Shown one piece after another: positions 1-7,551 of a stretch of 64,000 bases of DNA. Below the pieces are notes generated by a model. It made no database searches, had not been told where the DNA came from, and saw only the letters and a program-made list of their open reading frames with translations. The stretch is taken from assembly GCF_021462825.1 (NCBI RefSeq), contig NZ_JAKEEB010000015.1, positions 62,001-126,000 on the forward strand, read 5' to 3'. Numbering within the stretch: the stretch's first letter is position 1; every line of letters starts with the position of its first letter. The stretch is from Streptomyces glomeratus. Lineage in GTDB: Bacteria > Actinomycetota > Actinomycetes > Streptomycetales > Streptomycetaceae. The position numbers and the translations under genes were made by a program.

Positions 1-2
1 AG

Positions 3-293
3 AGCGTCGCCATGCGTATCTGCGAGAACGGCTGGCCCACCGGACCGGACCGCACCGAACAGCGGCAGGCCGCAACCCTCGAGAGGGTCATCCGGACCGT
101 GGCCGGTCTCGCCGACGACCTGAACATCGACGGATACTCGCTCTTCGCCCTGAGGGACGCCGACAGCACCGCGGACGGGCTCTTCCATCGCTTCGGTCTC
201 CTGTACGACGACTACACCCCCAAGCCGGCCTTCGAGACCTATCGGCAGCTCATCAGCGAATTGGGCCGCCCGCCGGTCGTCCCGGCACCGTGA
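3..293 (+). CDS. Glycoside-hydrolase-like protein, C-terminal fragment cut by the window edge
   Basis: The frame is open from the first base and ends at TGA 291-293, so only the last 96 or so residues are present. The peptide ICENGWPTG resembles the strand-7 segment of clan A TIM-barrel glycosidases, where the Glu is the nucleophile. It is followed by helix-rich sequence and YTPKPAFETYRQLI, typical of the end of bacterial GH39/GH5-like barrels. An ATG at 12 lies inside the motif and is probably not the true start. The next frame can start at GTG 290, overlapping this stop. Family assignment beyond a clan A-like barrel is inference. Confidence 0.6.
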   Translation, partial: SVAMRICENGWPTGPDRTEQRQAATLERVIRTVAGLADDLNIDGYSLFALRDADSTADGLFHRFGLLYDDYTPKPAFETYRQLISELGRPPVVPAP

Positions 294-370
294 TGGCGTG
301 GCCTGCGGACCAGGACGGCACCCCGGCGCGCGGCGGCGCGGCAGCACGCCGTACCGATAGTCTGCGAGGC

Positions 371-1168
371 GTGATCGACTCGTACACGTCCCTTGACGAC
401 GTCGGTGTGGCCACGGCGGCGGCACGTGCCGGGGCCGAGGTGGTGCGCGAGATGTACGGTCGGCGGCTCTCCCGCATCGACAAGGCTGACGGGGACTTCG
501 CCACCGCCGCCGATGTGGCGGCCGAGAAGTCGATCCTCGAGGTCATCCGTGCCGCTCGGCCCGATGATGCGCTGCTCGGCGAGGAGAGCGGGCGGCAGGG
601 CGCTGCCGGCGCCGAGCGACTGTGGATGGTGGATCCCCTGTGCGGAACGCTGAACTACGCCGCCGGCACCATGCTGGTGGCCGTCAACGTGGCGCTGCGC
701 GACGGAGCGGCGGCGGTGGCCGATCCTTTCAGCGGGGAGGTCTTCTTCACCGACGGTGAGACCGCCTGGGCGCGGCAGGACGGGGCCGATACGCGGCTGG
801 CCCCCACGCCCGCCGACCGGTTGGTGGACGTCAACCTGGACCCGCCCTTCCCGAACGCGCCCGGATTCAGGGCCGTCGACCTGCTGGCCCACCCAGAGTT
901 CGCCGATCGGTTCAAGCCGCGTGTCGGCTCCACGACGCTGGCGTTGGCCTGGGTGGCGGCCGGCAAGCGCGCCGCGTATGTCACGGACGGCCGCGACCTG
1001 TCCGGGAGCGTGCACTTCGCCGCGGGCATCGCCGTGTGCAGGGCCGCCGGTTGCGTGGTCACCGGAATCGACGGTGCCCCGCTCGGACGGGACGGCCGGG
1101 GGCTGGTCGTCGCCGCCGATGCCGAGACCCACGGGCAGCTGATGGCGATGATCCGCAGCCGAGGCTAG
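371..1168 (+). CDS. Inositol monophosphatase-family protein with altered metal ligands
   Basis: About 265 residues with the IMPase fold signature: DFATAADVAAEKSI (metal/substrate loop), LLGEESG (the metal-binding Glu region) and WMVDPLCGTLNY, the family motif usually written DPxDGTxN. The second Asp of that motif is Cys here, and the late WD-AAG motif reads VHFAAG, so two usual Mg2+ ligands are missing. Relatives with the same DPLCGTLNY variant are familiar in Streptomyces (from memory), so this is probably a conserved subfamily rather than a mutation. Its activity on inositol phosphates is doubtful. GTG 371 fits family N-termini (VIDSYTSLDDV). GTG 290 is in frame and overlaps the previous stop, so a longer coupled product is possible. 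The 3' end overlaps the convergent sigma gene by 4 nt. Confidence 0.72.
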   Translation: MIDSYTSLDDVGVATAAARAGAEVVREMYGRRLSRIDKADGDFATAADVAAEKSILEVIRAARPDDALLGEESGRQGAAGAERLWMVDPLCGTLNYAAGTMLVAVNVALRDGAAAVADPFSGEVFFTDGETAWARQDGADTRLAPTPADRLVDVNLDPPFPNAPGFRAVDLLAHPEFADRFKPRVGSTTLALAWVAAGKRAAYVTDGRDLSGSVHFAAGIAVCRAAGCVVTGIDGAPLGRDGRGLVVAADAETHGQLMAMIRSRG

Positions 1169-1782
1169 TCTCCCGTGGTCACCGGACGCCGCTGCCCGCT
1201 CCCGTCGGTTTGTGCGTCATGAGTCCCGGCGGCCGGCCGCCGGGGCCCTCGACCCGCGGAGGACGCCGAGACACGGTCCGGATCACGGCGCTCCAGCTCC
1301 TGACGCAGCCGGGCGAGCGCTCGATGCAGCGTGCTCTTGACGGTTCCGGCCGACATGCCGAGGGCGGCGGCCGTCTCCTCCGTGGACATGTGCTCCCAGT
1401 GCCGTAACACCACGACGCTGCGCTGCCTCGGCCCGAGCACCTTCATGGCGTCGATCAGGAGCGTACGTTCGGCGTGCCGGGCGGTGGAGTCCGGGACGGA
1501 TGCGTCGGGCAGCCGGGCGGTGAGCACCTCTTCCAGCCTCCTGGCCCGCCACCACTCCGTACGGGTGTTGATCATGACGCGGCGCAGGTAGGCGTCCGCT
1601 AGCCGCTTGTCGGCTATGCGGTCCCAACGGTGATACGTCCGTGCGAGCGCGGTCTGCAGCAGGTCCTGGGCGTCGAGCGGGTCCGAGACCAGCCGCCGGG
1701 CGCTGCGCAGCAGTGCGTCACGGCGCATACGGACGTATTCCTCGAACTCCAAAGGCCGGTCGGGGCACGTGCGGGCACGCAT
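1165..1782 (-). CDS. SigE-family ECF RNA polymerase sigma factor
   Basis: A 205-residue ECF (group 4) sigma factor. Region 2 is visible as FEEYVRMRRDALLRSARRL, DAQDLLQTALARTYHRW and AYLRRVMINTRTEWWRAR. Region 4 is PRQRSVVVLRHWEHMSTEETAAALGMSAGTVKSTLHRALARLRQ, with its helix-turn-helix. This is the short actinobacterial SigE-like type, which typically has no zinc anti-sigma partner. ATG 1782 is chosen because AAAGGAA lies about 9 nt upstream and region 2 follows directly; the frame stays open to 1998 but that extension is basic and low-complexity. The C-terminal 30 residues are a Gly/Arg/Thr-rich tail. A small exported peptide gene sits upstream on the same strand (1931-2122). Confidence 0.88.
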   Translation of the reverse strand: MRARTCPDRPLEFEEYVRMRRDALLRSARRLVSDPLDAQDLLQTALARTYHRWDRIADKRLADAYLRRVMINTRTEWWRARRLEEVLTARLPDASVPDSTARHAERTLLIDAMKVLGPRQRSVVVLRHWEHMSTEETAAALGMSAGTVKSTLHRALARLRQELERRDPDRVSASSAGRGPRRPAAGTHDAQTDGSGQRRPVTTGD

Positions 1783-1930
1783 GGGCCGGGTTCCTTTCAT
1801 GGTGGTGCTGCACGGTGGGCGCGGTGGGCAGAAGCCGTGGTCCGCTCTCGCCCCCGCCGCCCGGAGCGCCCTGGGCGGCGCGGTGGGACGCGGCAGGGGC
1901 GTCGGCCAGTGCCGACGACTTCGTCGATCG

Positions 1931-2122
1931 TCAGCAGCAGCGGTTGCCGGGGTCTGTCTCGATGCCCCCGACGCCGTGGTGACCCCGAGCGAGATCACTC
2001 TGCTGTGTGGCGGCCGGAGAGGTGTGGGGCGACCGCTCGACCAGCGTCGGCGCCGTGTTCACCAGTCCGGCGCCCAGCGTCACGGCCGCTGCCGCCAGTG
2101 CGAGCCGCTTGCACACGTTCAT
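1931..2122 (-). CDS. Small exported peptide, unknown function
   Basis: A 63-residue ORF upstream of the ECF sigma gene, 148 nt away and on the same strand. The N-terminus MNVCKRLALAAAAVTLGAGL is a Sec-type signal (basic n-region, Ala/Leu core). The rest is Thr/Ser/His-rich and ends in NRCC. A purine-rich ribosome binding site (AAGGGAAAG) lies about 6 nt before ATG 2122. I recognise no family. The signal sequence, the ribosome binding site and the position before the sigma gene make it plausible as a real gene, perhaps in the same transcript. Confidence 0.5.
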   Translation of the reverse strand: MNVCKRLALAAAAVTLGAGLVNTAPTLVERSPHTSPAATQQSDLARGHHGVGGIETDPGNRCC

Positions 2123-2366
2123 GATCGGTCTTTCCCTTCGGTGTGATCAGGCGAACCGGCCGGATCGGCTGTTCGCGCCTTCTGACCACGACTTTTCGTG
2201 CTGAGGAATTGAATGGGCAGGTTGTTCCGCCACCCTGATCAATGCCGCGGTGGGACGCGGGCCCGGAAAGAGCGGACCGCCTCAGCACGGAATCGGCGCT
2301 TAGCACATGCCGTGACCCAGCACGCTGTTTCTTCCCAAACCTTCCCCCAAGTCCGGGACGTCCAGG

Positions 2367-3707
2367 ATGATGGGGCATCGCTTCGGACGGCTCGATGGGG
2401 GAGCAGCGCCGGTGGGGGAGCTTCAACTGCTGACGGACAACGCGATCCGCCAGGTATCGGAGGACGATTTCGGGTTCCGCGCGCACGCACGTGTGCTCTG
2501 CAACGCGCTGGAAGGAACGGAGGATCTACCGCTCACGGTGGGCATCTTCGGCCCCTGGGGCATGGGCAAGTCCAGTTTCATGAACATCTGCCTCGACCTC
2601 CTCCGTGCGCGGAACGTGCCCACGATCTGGTTCAACCCGTGGAAATACGACGAGAAGGACGAGATCTGGCACGCGCTCATCCAGACCGTCCTCACCGAGA
2701 TAGCCGACGACCTCGAGAAGCGAAGGGCGGCCGGCGAGGAGTCGTGGCGTGAGCGGATGGCCGAGGTGCTGGTCACCGTGCGCCGGCTGAGCAAGGCCGC
2801 CGCCTGGCTGCTCGCCCGCCGTACCGCGGCGCCGCTGACCGGGGGCGTGCTCGCGGCCGAGGACGTCGACCGTTTCCAGGAGGCGTTCGCCGCATCGGAC
2901 GTAGAGGCATACGTCCACGTCAACCACTTCGAGGAGGACTTCAAGGACGTCGTCCACCAGTACACCGACGGTGGGCGCCTGGTCCTCTTCGTCGACGATC
3001 TCGACCGGTGCACACCGGACGCGGCCATCACGGTCCTCGACTCGCTGAAGCTGTTTCTGGGCGAGGCGTCATGCGTCTTCGTCCTCGCCATGGACCAGCA
3101 GGTCATCACCGAAGCCGCGGGACGCAAACTGGGAGGAGACACACCCGACCTCGTCCGGGGCCGGCAGTACCTGGAAAAGCTGATCCACTTTCCGTACCAC
3201 CTTCCGGGCGTGCCGTTCGAGCTGCTCTACCGTCAGATGCAGGCGAAGATCCGCCCGGAATCCCTGGCCGGTTCCGGTGAACTCTGGGAATTGATCAAGG
3301 TGGCCTTCGGCGCCAATCCGCGACGGGTCCGCAGATTCGTCAACGGCCTGAATCTCACCGCCGCCACACTCGCCCTGCACACCCAACCGTCCACGCGACG
3401 CCTGCTGCATGCCGGCATCCTGCTGACACTGCGGATGCTGTATCCGTCGTTCTTCCTCATCCTTCAGGAGGATCCCGGCATCTGGAACCGGTTCGACGAG
3501 GCGGAAGCCCGGAAAACGCAGCTCGGTGGACGCGACGAGATCGTCGACGGACAGAATCCAGGTGTGCGGCGACTCCTTGCGGCGGTGTCCGCGCACCGCG
3601 AGGGCTTCGACTTCCCGCTGCCGCCGACGGCGGACGAGGTGAGACTGCTCACCGAGGTTCTGACGGTGACGGGCGGACTTCCCTCGGCTCCGGAGGACCA
3701 CTCATGA
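2367..3707 (+). CDS. KAP-family P-loop NTPase
   Basis: A 446-residue KAP-type STAND/AAA-like NTPase. Walker A is FGPWGMGKSS (about residues 61-70). The KAP hallmark WFNPWKYDEKDEIWHALI follows at 88-105, Walker B with the KAP DxDR signature is LVLFVDDLDRC (205-215), and a sensor-like PRRVRRFVNGLNL lies near 315. KAP proteins usually carry paired transmembrane helices inserted after Walker A; none is obvious here, so this looks like a soluble variant. ATG 2367 and ATG 2370 are both possible starts, and GTG 2412 just before the conserved ELQLLTDNAI is an alternative. The stop overlaps the ATG of the next gene (ATGA at 3704), which implies translational coupling with an Hsp70-like ATPase. The family includes phage-exclusion and membrane-complex organisers; the role here is unknown. 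Confidence 0.85.
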   Translation: MMGHRFGRLDGGAAPVGELQLLTDNAIRQVSEDDFGFRAHARVLCNALEGTEDLPLTVGIFGPWGMGKSSFMNICLDLLRARNVPTIWFNPWKYDEKDEIWHALIQTVLTEIADDLEKRRAAGEESWRERMAEVLVTVRRLSKAAAWLLARRTAAPLTGGVLAAEDVDRFQEAFAASDVEAYVHVNHFEEDFKDVVHQYTDGGRLVLFVDDLDRCTPDAAITVLDSLKLFLGEASCVFVLAMDQQVITEAAGRKLGGDTPDLVRGRQYLEKLIHFPYHLPGVPFELLYRQMQAKIRPESLAGSGELWELIKVAFGANPRRVRRFVNGLNLTAATLALHTQPSTRRLLHAGILLTLRMLYPSFFLILQEDPGIWNRFDEAEARKTQLGGRDEIVDGQNPGVRRLLAAVSAHREGFDFPLPPTADEVRLLTEVLTVTGGLPSAPEDHS

Positions 3708-5533
3708 CCGAGATCGTCTCGGAGCACGAGGCCCGCTACGTCGTCGGGCTGGACATCGGCGACGGCGAGAGCGCCCTGTGCTGGGTGCCGACAGGCCCCG
3801 GCCACTTCCGTGACAAGGCACGCATCTTCGAACGGGCCTCGCAGGAGCGGAGCGTCATCACCGCCACGGCACTCGAAAGCCGAGGCGAGGGCGAACCCAA
3901 CCGGTTCGTGATCGGCGAGGAAGCCTTCCTGTCCAGGGGCTGCAGTCACTTCAACGTCAATTTCAAGACGGCGACCGATCCGAACGACCCTGTCACACCA
4001 CAGGCGGTGCTGTTCGCGCAGGTACTGCTGGGTGAGTTCTTCGCCGCCCATCCCGACGTACACCGGCATTGCGCGGTGTACGTGGGCCACCCCGCGGGGT
4101 GGCCGAGGGAAGCCGTCGACGTCTACCGGAAGCACTTCGGGACGTTGCAGGTGCCCGTGCATCTGATGTCGGAGTCCCAGTCCGCGCTCGTCCATGTGCG
4201 GGACCGTCGCGTCGCCGACCCGGCGGCCACCGCACAGGACGCCGACCTGCGGAACGTGCTGATCGTCGATGTCGGGTCGTCCACCACCGACTTCACGTTC
4301 GTCTCCGACCTCACACCGCGCAACCTCCCCGTGGGCATGTCCCTGGGCTGCCGCAGGATCGATGAGGAACTCGCCCGACGCGTCCAGGCGGCCTGCGGAG
4401 ACGACAGCGAGTTCAAAGCGGCACTGGCCGCTCCCGGCGGCAAGGAGATGCTGCGGGTGGTGTGCCGCCGCGCGAAGGAGGCCCAGTTCACGCGTGACAG
4501 CGCGGCGGAGACAAACTTCCTCCGCATGCACGCGGGATGCGACGGGACCTTCACCCCCATCATCGAGAAGGGATTCGGCTGGCTGCGCGGTGTCGAGATC
4601 CCCGAAGACGTCGTCGCCGCGCCCGGAGGCTGGGCGGACGACTTCCGCGCCGTCCTCGCCGAGGCGAAGCAGCATCTCGGGGAGACACAACCGCAGTTGA
4701 TCATCACCACGGGCGGCGGTTCCAGGATGCCGGTCGTCCGCGCCGCCTGCGCCGAGGCATTCCCGGAGGCGATCCTGGAGAACGACCCGAAACCGGCCTT
4801 CACCGTCGCCCGCGGTCTCGCCAGTGCGGGACGCCATCGCGTCGGGGTGGAACGCTTTCGGCAGGACATCAGGGCACTGAAGGACCAGCCCGTCTTCACC
4901 GAGCACATCAAAGACGCCCTTCTCACCGCCTTCGACCACGTCACGAGCGCGCTCCGGCAGCGGTTCGAACAAGAGGTGACGGAGAGTGCCAAGACGGTCG
5001 ACCTGTTGGACGACCTGATCCACGAGACGGCAGGCCTGGACGACGTGTTCCGCCGGCTGCGGGTGTCCCTCGAGGCGTCCCTGACTCCCGTCGTCCTGGA
5101 GATCTGCCGCTCCTACGGGGTCAGGGACGACCAGTTCCCGATCGACTTCACACTGCCGGACATCGTCGGCACCACGATGAAGGCCCGGATTCGCACGGCC
5201 TGGCGCACGATGGGCATGTCCCAGCAGGTCCTGTCCGCCGCCGCGGGGGTCGAGGACTTCGGAACCATCCTGCTCCAGGCGGCCCGCACCATCTACAGCA
5301 TGAAGGGCCTCGGCCCGCTGCTCGCCACCGCGGCGGCTGTGGGCGGAGCGGGGGTCACGGTCATCGGTGCTGCCCAGGGGGTCGACTATCTGGCGCGTCG
5401 GCGTCTCCAGAGCGTCCTGGAGACAGCGGAGTTGGAGTCGGCCGAGGTCACCAGGATGGTTGAGGAGGTCGCGGAATCCATCACGGTTCAGATGGATGCA
5501 AGGGCCGTGGAGATCGAACGCTTCGTCCTCTGA
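3704..5533 (+). CDS. Hsp70/actin-like ATPase with C-terminal hydrophobic segment
   Basis: A 609-residue member of the actin/Hsp70 ATPase superfamily. The phosphate-1 loop is VVGLDIGDGES (13-23), phosphate-2 is LIVDVGSSTTDFTF (about 187-200), and the adenosine motif is LIITTGGGSRMP (about 331-342). It is not DnaK: there is no recognisable beta-sandwich substrate domain or EEVD tail. After the ATPase core come about 190 residues of alpha-helical sequence, then a Gly/Ala-rich hydrophobic stretch (GLGPLLATAAAVGGAGVTV, about 530-548) and an amphipathic tail, which may anchor it in the membrane. It overlaps the KAP NTPase by 4 nt, so the two proteins are probably made together in fixed ratio. Function is not known; a chaperone-like remodeler driven by, or driving, the KAP ATPase is inference. 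Confidence 0.82.
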   Translation: MTEIVSEHEARYVVGLDIGDGESALCWVPTGPGHFRDKARIFERASQERSVITATALESRGEGEPNRFVIGEEAFLSRGCSHFNVNFKTATDPNDPVTPQAVLFAQVLLGEFFAAHPDVHRHCAVYVGHPAGWPREAVDVYRKHFGTLQVPVHLMSESQSALVHVRDRRVADPAATAQDADLRNVLIVDVGSSTTDFTFVSDLTPRNLPVGMSLGCRRIDEELARRVQAACGDDSEFKAALAAPGGKEMLRVVCRRAKEAQFTRDSAAETNFLRMHAGCDGTFTPIIEKGFGWLRGVEIPEDVVAAPGGWADDFRAVLAEAKQHLGETQPQLIITTGGGSRMPVVRAACAEAFPEAILENDPKPAFTVARGLASAGRHRVGVERFRQDIRALKDQPVFTEHIKDALLTAFDHVTSALRQRFEQEVTESAKTVDLLDDLIHETAGLDDVFRRLRVSLEASLTPVVLEICRSYGVRDDQFPIDFTLPDIVGTTMKARIRTAWRTMGMSQQVLSAAAGVEDFGTILLQAARTIYSMKGLGPLLATAAAVGGAGVTVIGAAQGVDYLARRRLQSVLETAELESAEVTRMVEEVAESITVQMDARAVEIERFVL

Positions 5534-5689
5534 CTCGGCGTCCGTGAGTCCGTGGCGTGGGGAAAGGCCGTGGGCTGCACGGGAGAGACGGCCCCAAACC
5601 TGTGGCGACGCCTGCGTGAGCCCGCGTCGGTGGCCATCGCTCCGGAACCCGCCGCCGGGGGCCGATGGTGACGCCGAGTCGTCCCGGAT

Positions 5690-5850
5690 GGGAGGATGGC
5701 CGGCGACAAGGCGACGGCGGAACGAGGAAGCCGGTGTGAATCCGGCGCGGTCCCGCCACTGTGATCGGTGAGCGGATCCCGAACAGGCCACTGCCCGTAG
5801 GCGGGTGGGAAGGCCGGGACGAGCTTGGACCCGAGAGCCAGGAGACTCCC
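5690..5850 (+). promoter_or_regulatory. Cobalamin (AdoCbl) riboswitch
   Basis: The hallmark core is present in order: GGAAGCCGGTGTGAATCCGG (5726-5745), GCGGTCCCGCCACTGTGATC (5746-5765), a second GCCACTG, GGGAAGGC at about 5808, and the B12-box-like GAGCCAGGAGAC at 5834-5845. This matches the AdoCbl riboswitch consensus (GxxGGGAAxCxGGTG, GxCCCGCCACTG and GAGCCAGGAGAC). The outer helix limits are approximate. The ORF at 5910 starts 60 nt downstream. A weak stem CGGGG/CCCCG (about 5874-5890) just before that gene's ribosome binding site could be the expression platform. Ligand binding would repress the gene. Confidence 0.93.
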
Positions 5851-5909
5851 GCGGTCGCCTCCTCCAGGACAACCGGGGCGGATTTCCCCGAAGAGGACGG
5901 TGAAGCGTC

Positions 5910-6341
5910 ATGCGCGTGAGCTCGATCGACGGGACGACTGCCCGACCGCCGGAACACGGGTCGGCCGACCCTGCACCGTGCAGGGTCGTCGTATGCCGGG
6001 ACTGTTGCTGCGGCAGCCCGAAGGTGGCCGGAGTCGATCACGCGTCGCAGACCGACCGTCTGAGCGCGGTGGTGCCGGTACGCATCTCCACCTGCCTGGA
6101 TGTCTGCGATCAGGCCAATGTGATGGTCGTTCAGCCCTCCGCCGCCGGGCGCGCCGCCGGCGCCCGACCGGTCTGGTTCGGCCTCGTCAACGACCCGGAC
6201 GCGACCGAGGACATCGCCGCCTGGGTGCGGGCCGGCGGTCCGGGCGTCGCCCCCCAGCCCGCCATTCTCGATCTCTACGCCTTCGCACCGCCGAGGCGGC
6301 GTACCTCGTTCTCACCGGCACGCGGCCGGGGCCCCTCATAG
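5910..6341 (+). CDS. (2Fe-2S) ferredoxin domain protein under B12 control
   Basis: A 143-residue thioredoxin-like 2Fe-2S ferredoxin. Cysteines are clustered in RVVVCRDCCCGSPK (about 25-38) and RISTCLDVCDQANVMVV (about 58-74), the two-pair pattern of this fold. The gene follows a cobalamin riboswitch with nothing between. Such ferredoxins are found next to cobalt chelatase or cobalt-uptake genes in Streptomyces, so a role in cobalamin synthesis or cobalt handling is likely. Here it is the only gene in the unit; no cob or cbt gene follows, and the C-terminal tail (RRRTSFSPARGRGPS) looks unrelated, so the operon may have been cut off after this gene. The next gene faces the other way. Confidence 0.8.
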   Translation: MRVSSIDGTTARPPEHGSADPAPCRVVVCRDCCCGSPKVAGVDHASQTDRLSAVVPVRISTCLDVCDQANVMVVQPSAAGRAAGARPVWFGLVNDPDATEDIAAWVRAGGPGVAPQPAILDLYAFAPPRRRTSFSPARGRGPS

Positions 6342-6432
6342 GGAGTGGCAGCCTCGCCGATCGAGCCACGCGGCAGCACCGTCGAGCGGTGTATTCAGCC
6401 GTGGTCGGGGCGGCATGCGCCCGGCCGCCTTT

Positions 6433-6471
6433 GCCGCAAGCGTCAGTGGACCGCCGCAAGCGTCAGTGGAC
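6433..6471. repeat. 20-bp tandem duplication at the 3' end of the SDR gene
   Basis: GCCGCAAGCGTCAGTGGAC occurs at 6433-6451 and again at 6453-6471. The second copy contains the stop codon of the minus-strand SDR gene (6463-6465); the first copy carries a second, displaced copy of the same stop and last codons. It is a simple local duplication with no effect on the protein. Confidence 0.85.
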
Positions 6472-7248
6472 AGAGAACCCGCCGTCGACGAAGATCGACT
6501 GGCCGGTGACGTACGCCGATGCCCGGCTCGCCAGGAAGACCGCCGCGCCCGCGAAGTCCTCCGCCAGACCGTTGCGCCCGGCCATGGTTCGGGCGGCGAG
6601 CTCCGTCACCTTGGCCGGATCGGCGGACAGCCGGCGGTTCAGCGGTGTCATCACGAAGCCGGGGACGAGCGTGTTGGCGGTGACGCCGTGCGGCGACCAC
6701 GCTTCCGCCTGTGAGCGGGCCAGCGATTCGAGGCCGCCCTTGGACACGCCGTACACGCCGCTGTGGACGAAGGCCCGGTGCGCCTGTTGTGAGGTGATGT
6801 GGATGATCCGCCCGTAACCCCGCTCGGCCATGCCGGGGCCGAAGCGCTGACCGAGGAGGTGGGGCGCCTCGAGGTTCACCGCCATGGTGGCATCCCACAC
6901 CTCGTCCGTCAGCTCGCCCATCGGCGGACGGAGGTTGATCCCTGCCGAGTTGACCAGGATGTCCGGCTCCCCGTACACCGCCGCGGCCCCCTCGGCCGCC
7001 GCCCGTACGCCGTCTCGCGAGCCCAGATCGGCGCTCACCCAGGCCGCCCGGCAGCCGTCGCCCACCAGTTCCTCGACCGTGGCGGCCAGCTCCGTCTCCC
7101 GGCGCGCCACGACCACGACCTTCGCTCCGGCATGGGCGAGGGCCCCGGCGATGGCCCGACCGATCCCCGAACTCCCGCCGGTGACAAGTGCGACCCGGCC
7201 CTCCAGCGAGAAGAGATCGGTGAGGTAGGACTGCGGCGTCATCTTCAC
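6463..7248 (-). CDS. SDR-family NAD(P)-dependent oxidoreductase
   Basis: A 261-residue classical short-chain dehydrogenase. The cofactor loop is TGGSSGIG (23-30), with NSAG at 101-104, catalytic Ser154 in HITSQQAH, and YxxxK as Tyr167/Lys171 in YGVSK. The C-terminus YVTGQSIFVDGGFSVH is typical of the gluconate 5-dehydrogenase/KduD-like branch. The ADARR-type basic residues after strand 2 (VVVVARRETE) suggest NADP(H). The substrate is unknown, though sugar-acid dehydrogenases of this type would suit a neighbourhood with an alginate lyase. The gene stands alone, divergent from the thuA-PL7 pair across a 300-nt promoter region. Confidence 0.88.
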   Translation of the reverse strand: MKMTPQSYLTDLFSLEGRVALVTGGSSGIGRAIAGALAHAGAKVVVVARRETELAATVEELVGDGCRAAWVSADLGSRDGVRAAAEGAAAVYGEPDILVNSAGINLRPPMGELTDEVWDATMAVNLEAPHLLGQRFGPGMAERGYGRIIHITSQQAHRAFVHSGVYGVSKGGLESLARSQAEAWSPHGVTANTLVPGFVMTPLNRRLSADPAKVTELAARTMAGRNGLAEDFAGAAVFLASRASAYVTGQSIFVDGGFSVH

Positions 7249-7426
7249 ATCCCGGCATGGACTCGGACGGCTGGTTGGCGCGGACTGACGTCCGACCGGA
7301 CGACCCTACGGGTATGCCGGCGGCCCTGCGGCTGCCGGGCCGGGCACGCGGATGCCGACGCCCTTTCAGCGTGGTTCCGCAGGGTGGGGCCTTACCCTTC
7401 GCGGAGTCGCGCCTTTGCTTCACCTC

Positions 7427-7455
7427 TTGACGTGTCTGGTTCAGACCTTTAAGTT
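7427..7455 (+). promoter_or_regulatory. Sigma-70-type promoter with DasR-like operator for the ThuA/PL7 unit
   Basis: TTGACG (7427-7432) and TAAGTT (7450-7455) are separated by exactly 17 nt. The spacer holds a perfect inverted repeat GTCTG-GTT-CAGAC (7434-7446). The surrounding CTGGTTCAGACCTT matches 10 of 14 positions of the corresponding part of the published DasR site (ACTGGTCTAGACCACT), so a GntR/HutC-type repressor is a reasonable candidate. The ThuA start is 97 nt downstream. The rest of 7249-7551 shows no ORF I can support. Confidence 0.5.
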
Positions 7456-7551
7456 CACGGATCACCGGCAATCCAAGAATGAACTCAACGTTCAGCCTGA
7501 TGAACTCGACTGCGCAGCCTCCCCCACCGTCGGCGCACGCGAAAGGCTGGA

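Noticed and set aside
3464..5911. 815-codon open frame on the minus strand, opposite the Hsp70-like gene
   Set aside because: Antisense shadow of high-GC codons; no domain, Arg/Gly/His-rich composition, and it crosses the riboswitch and two real genes.
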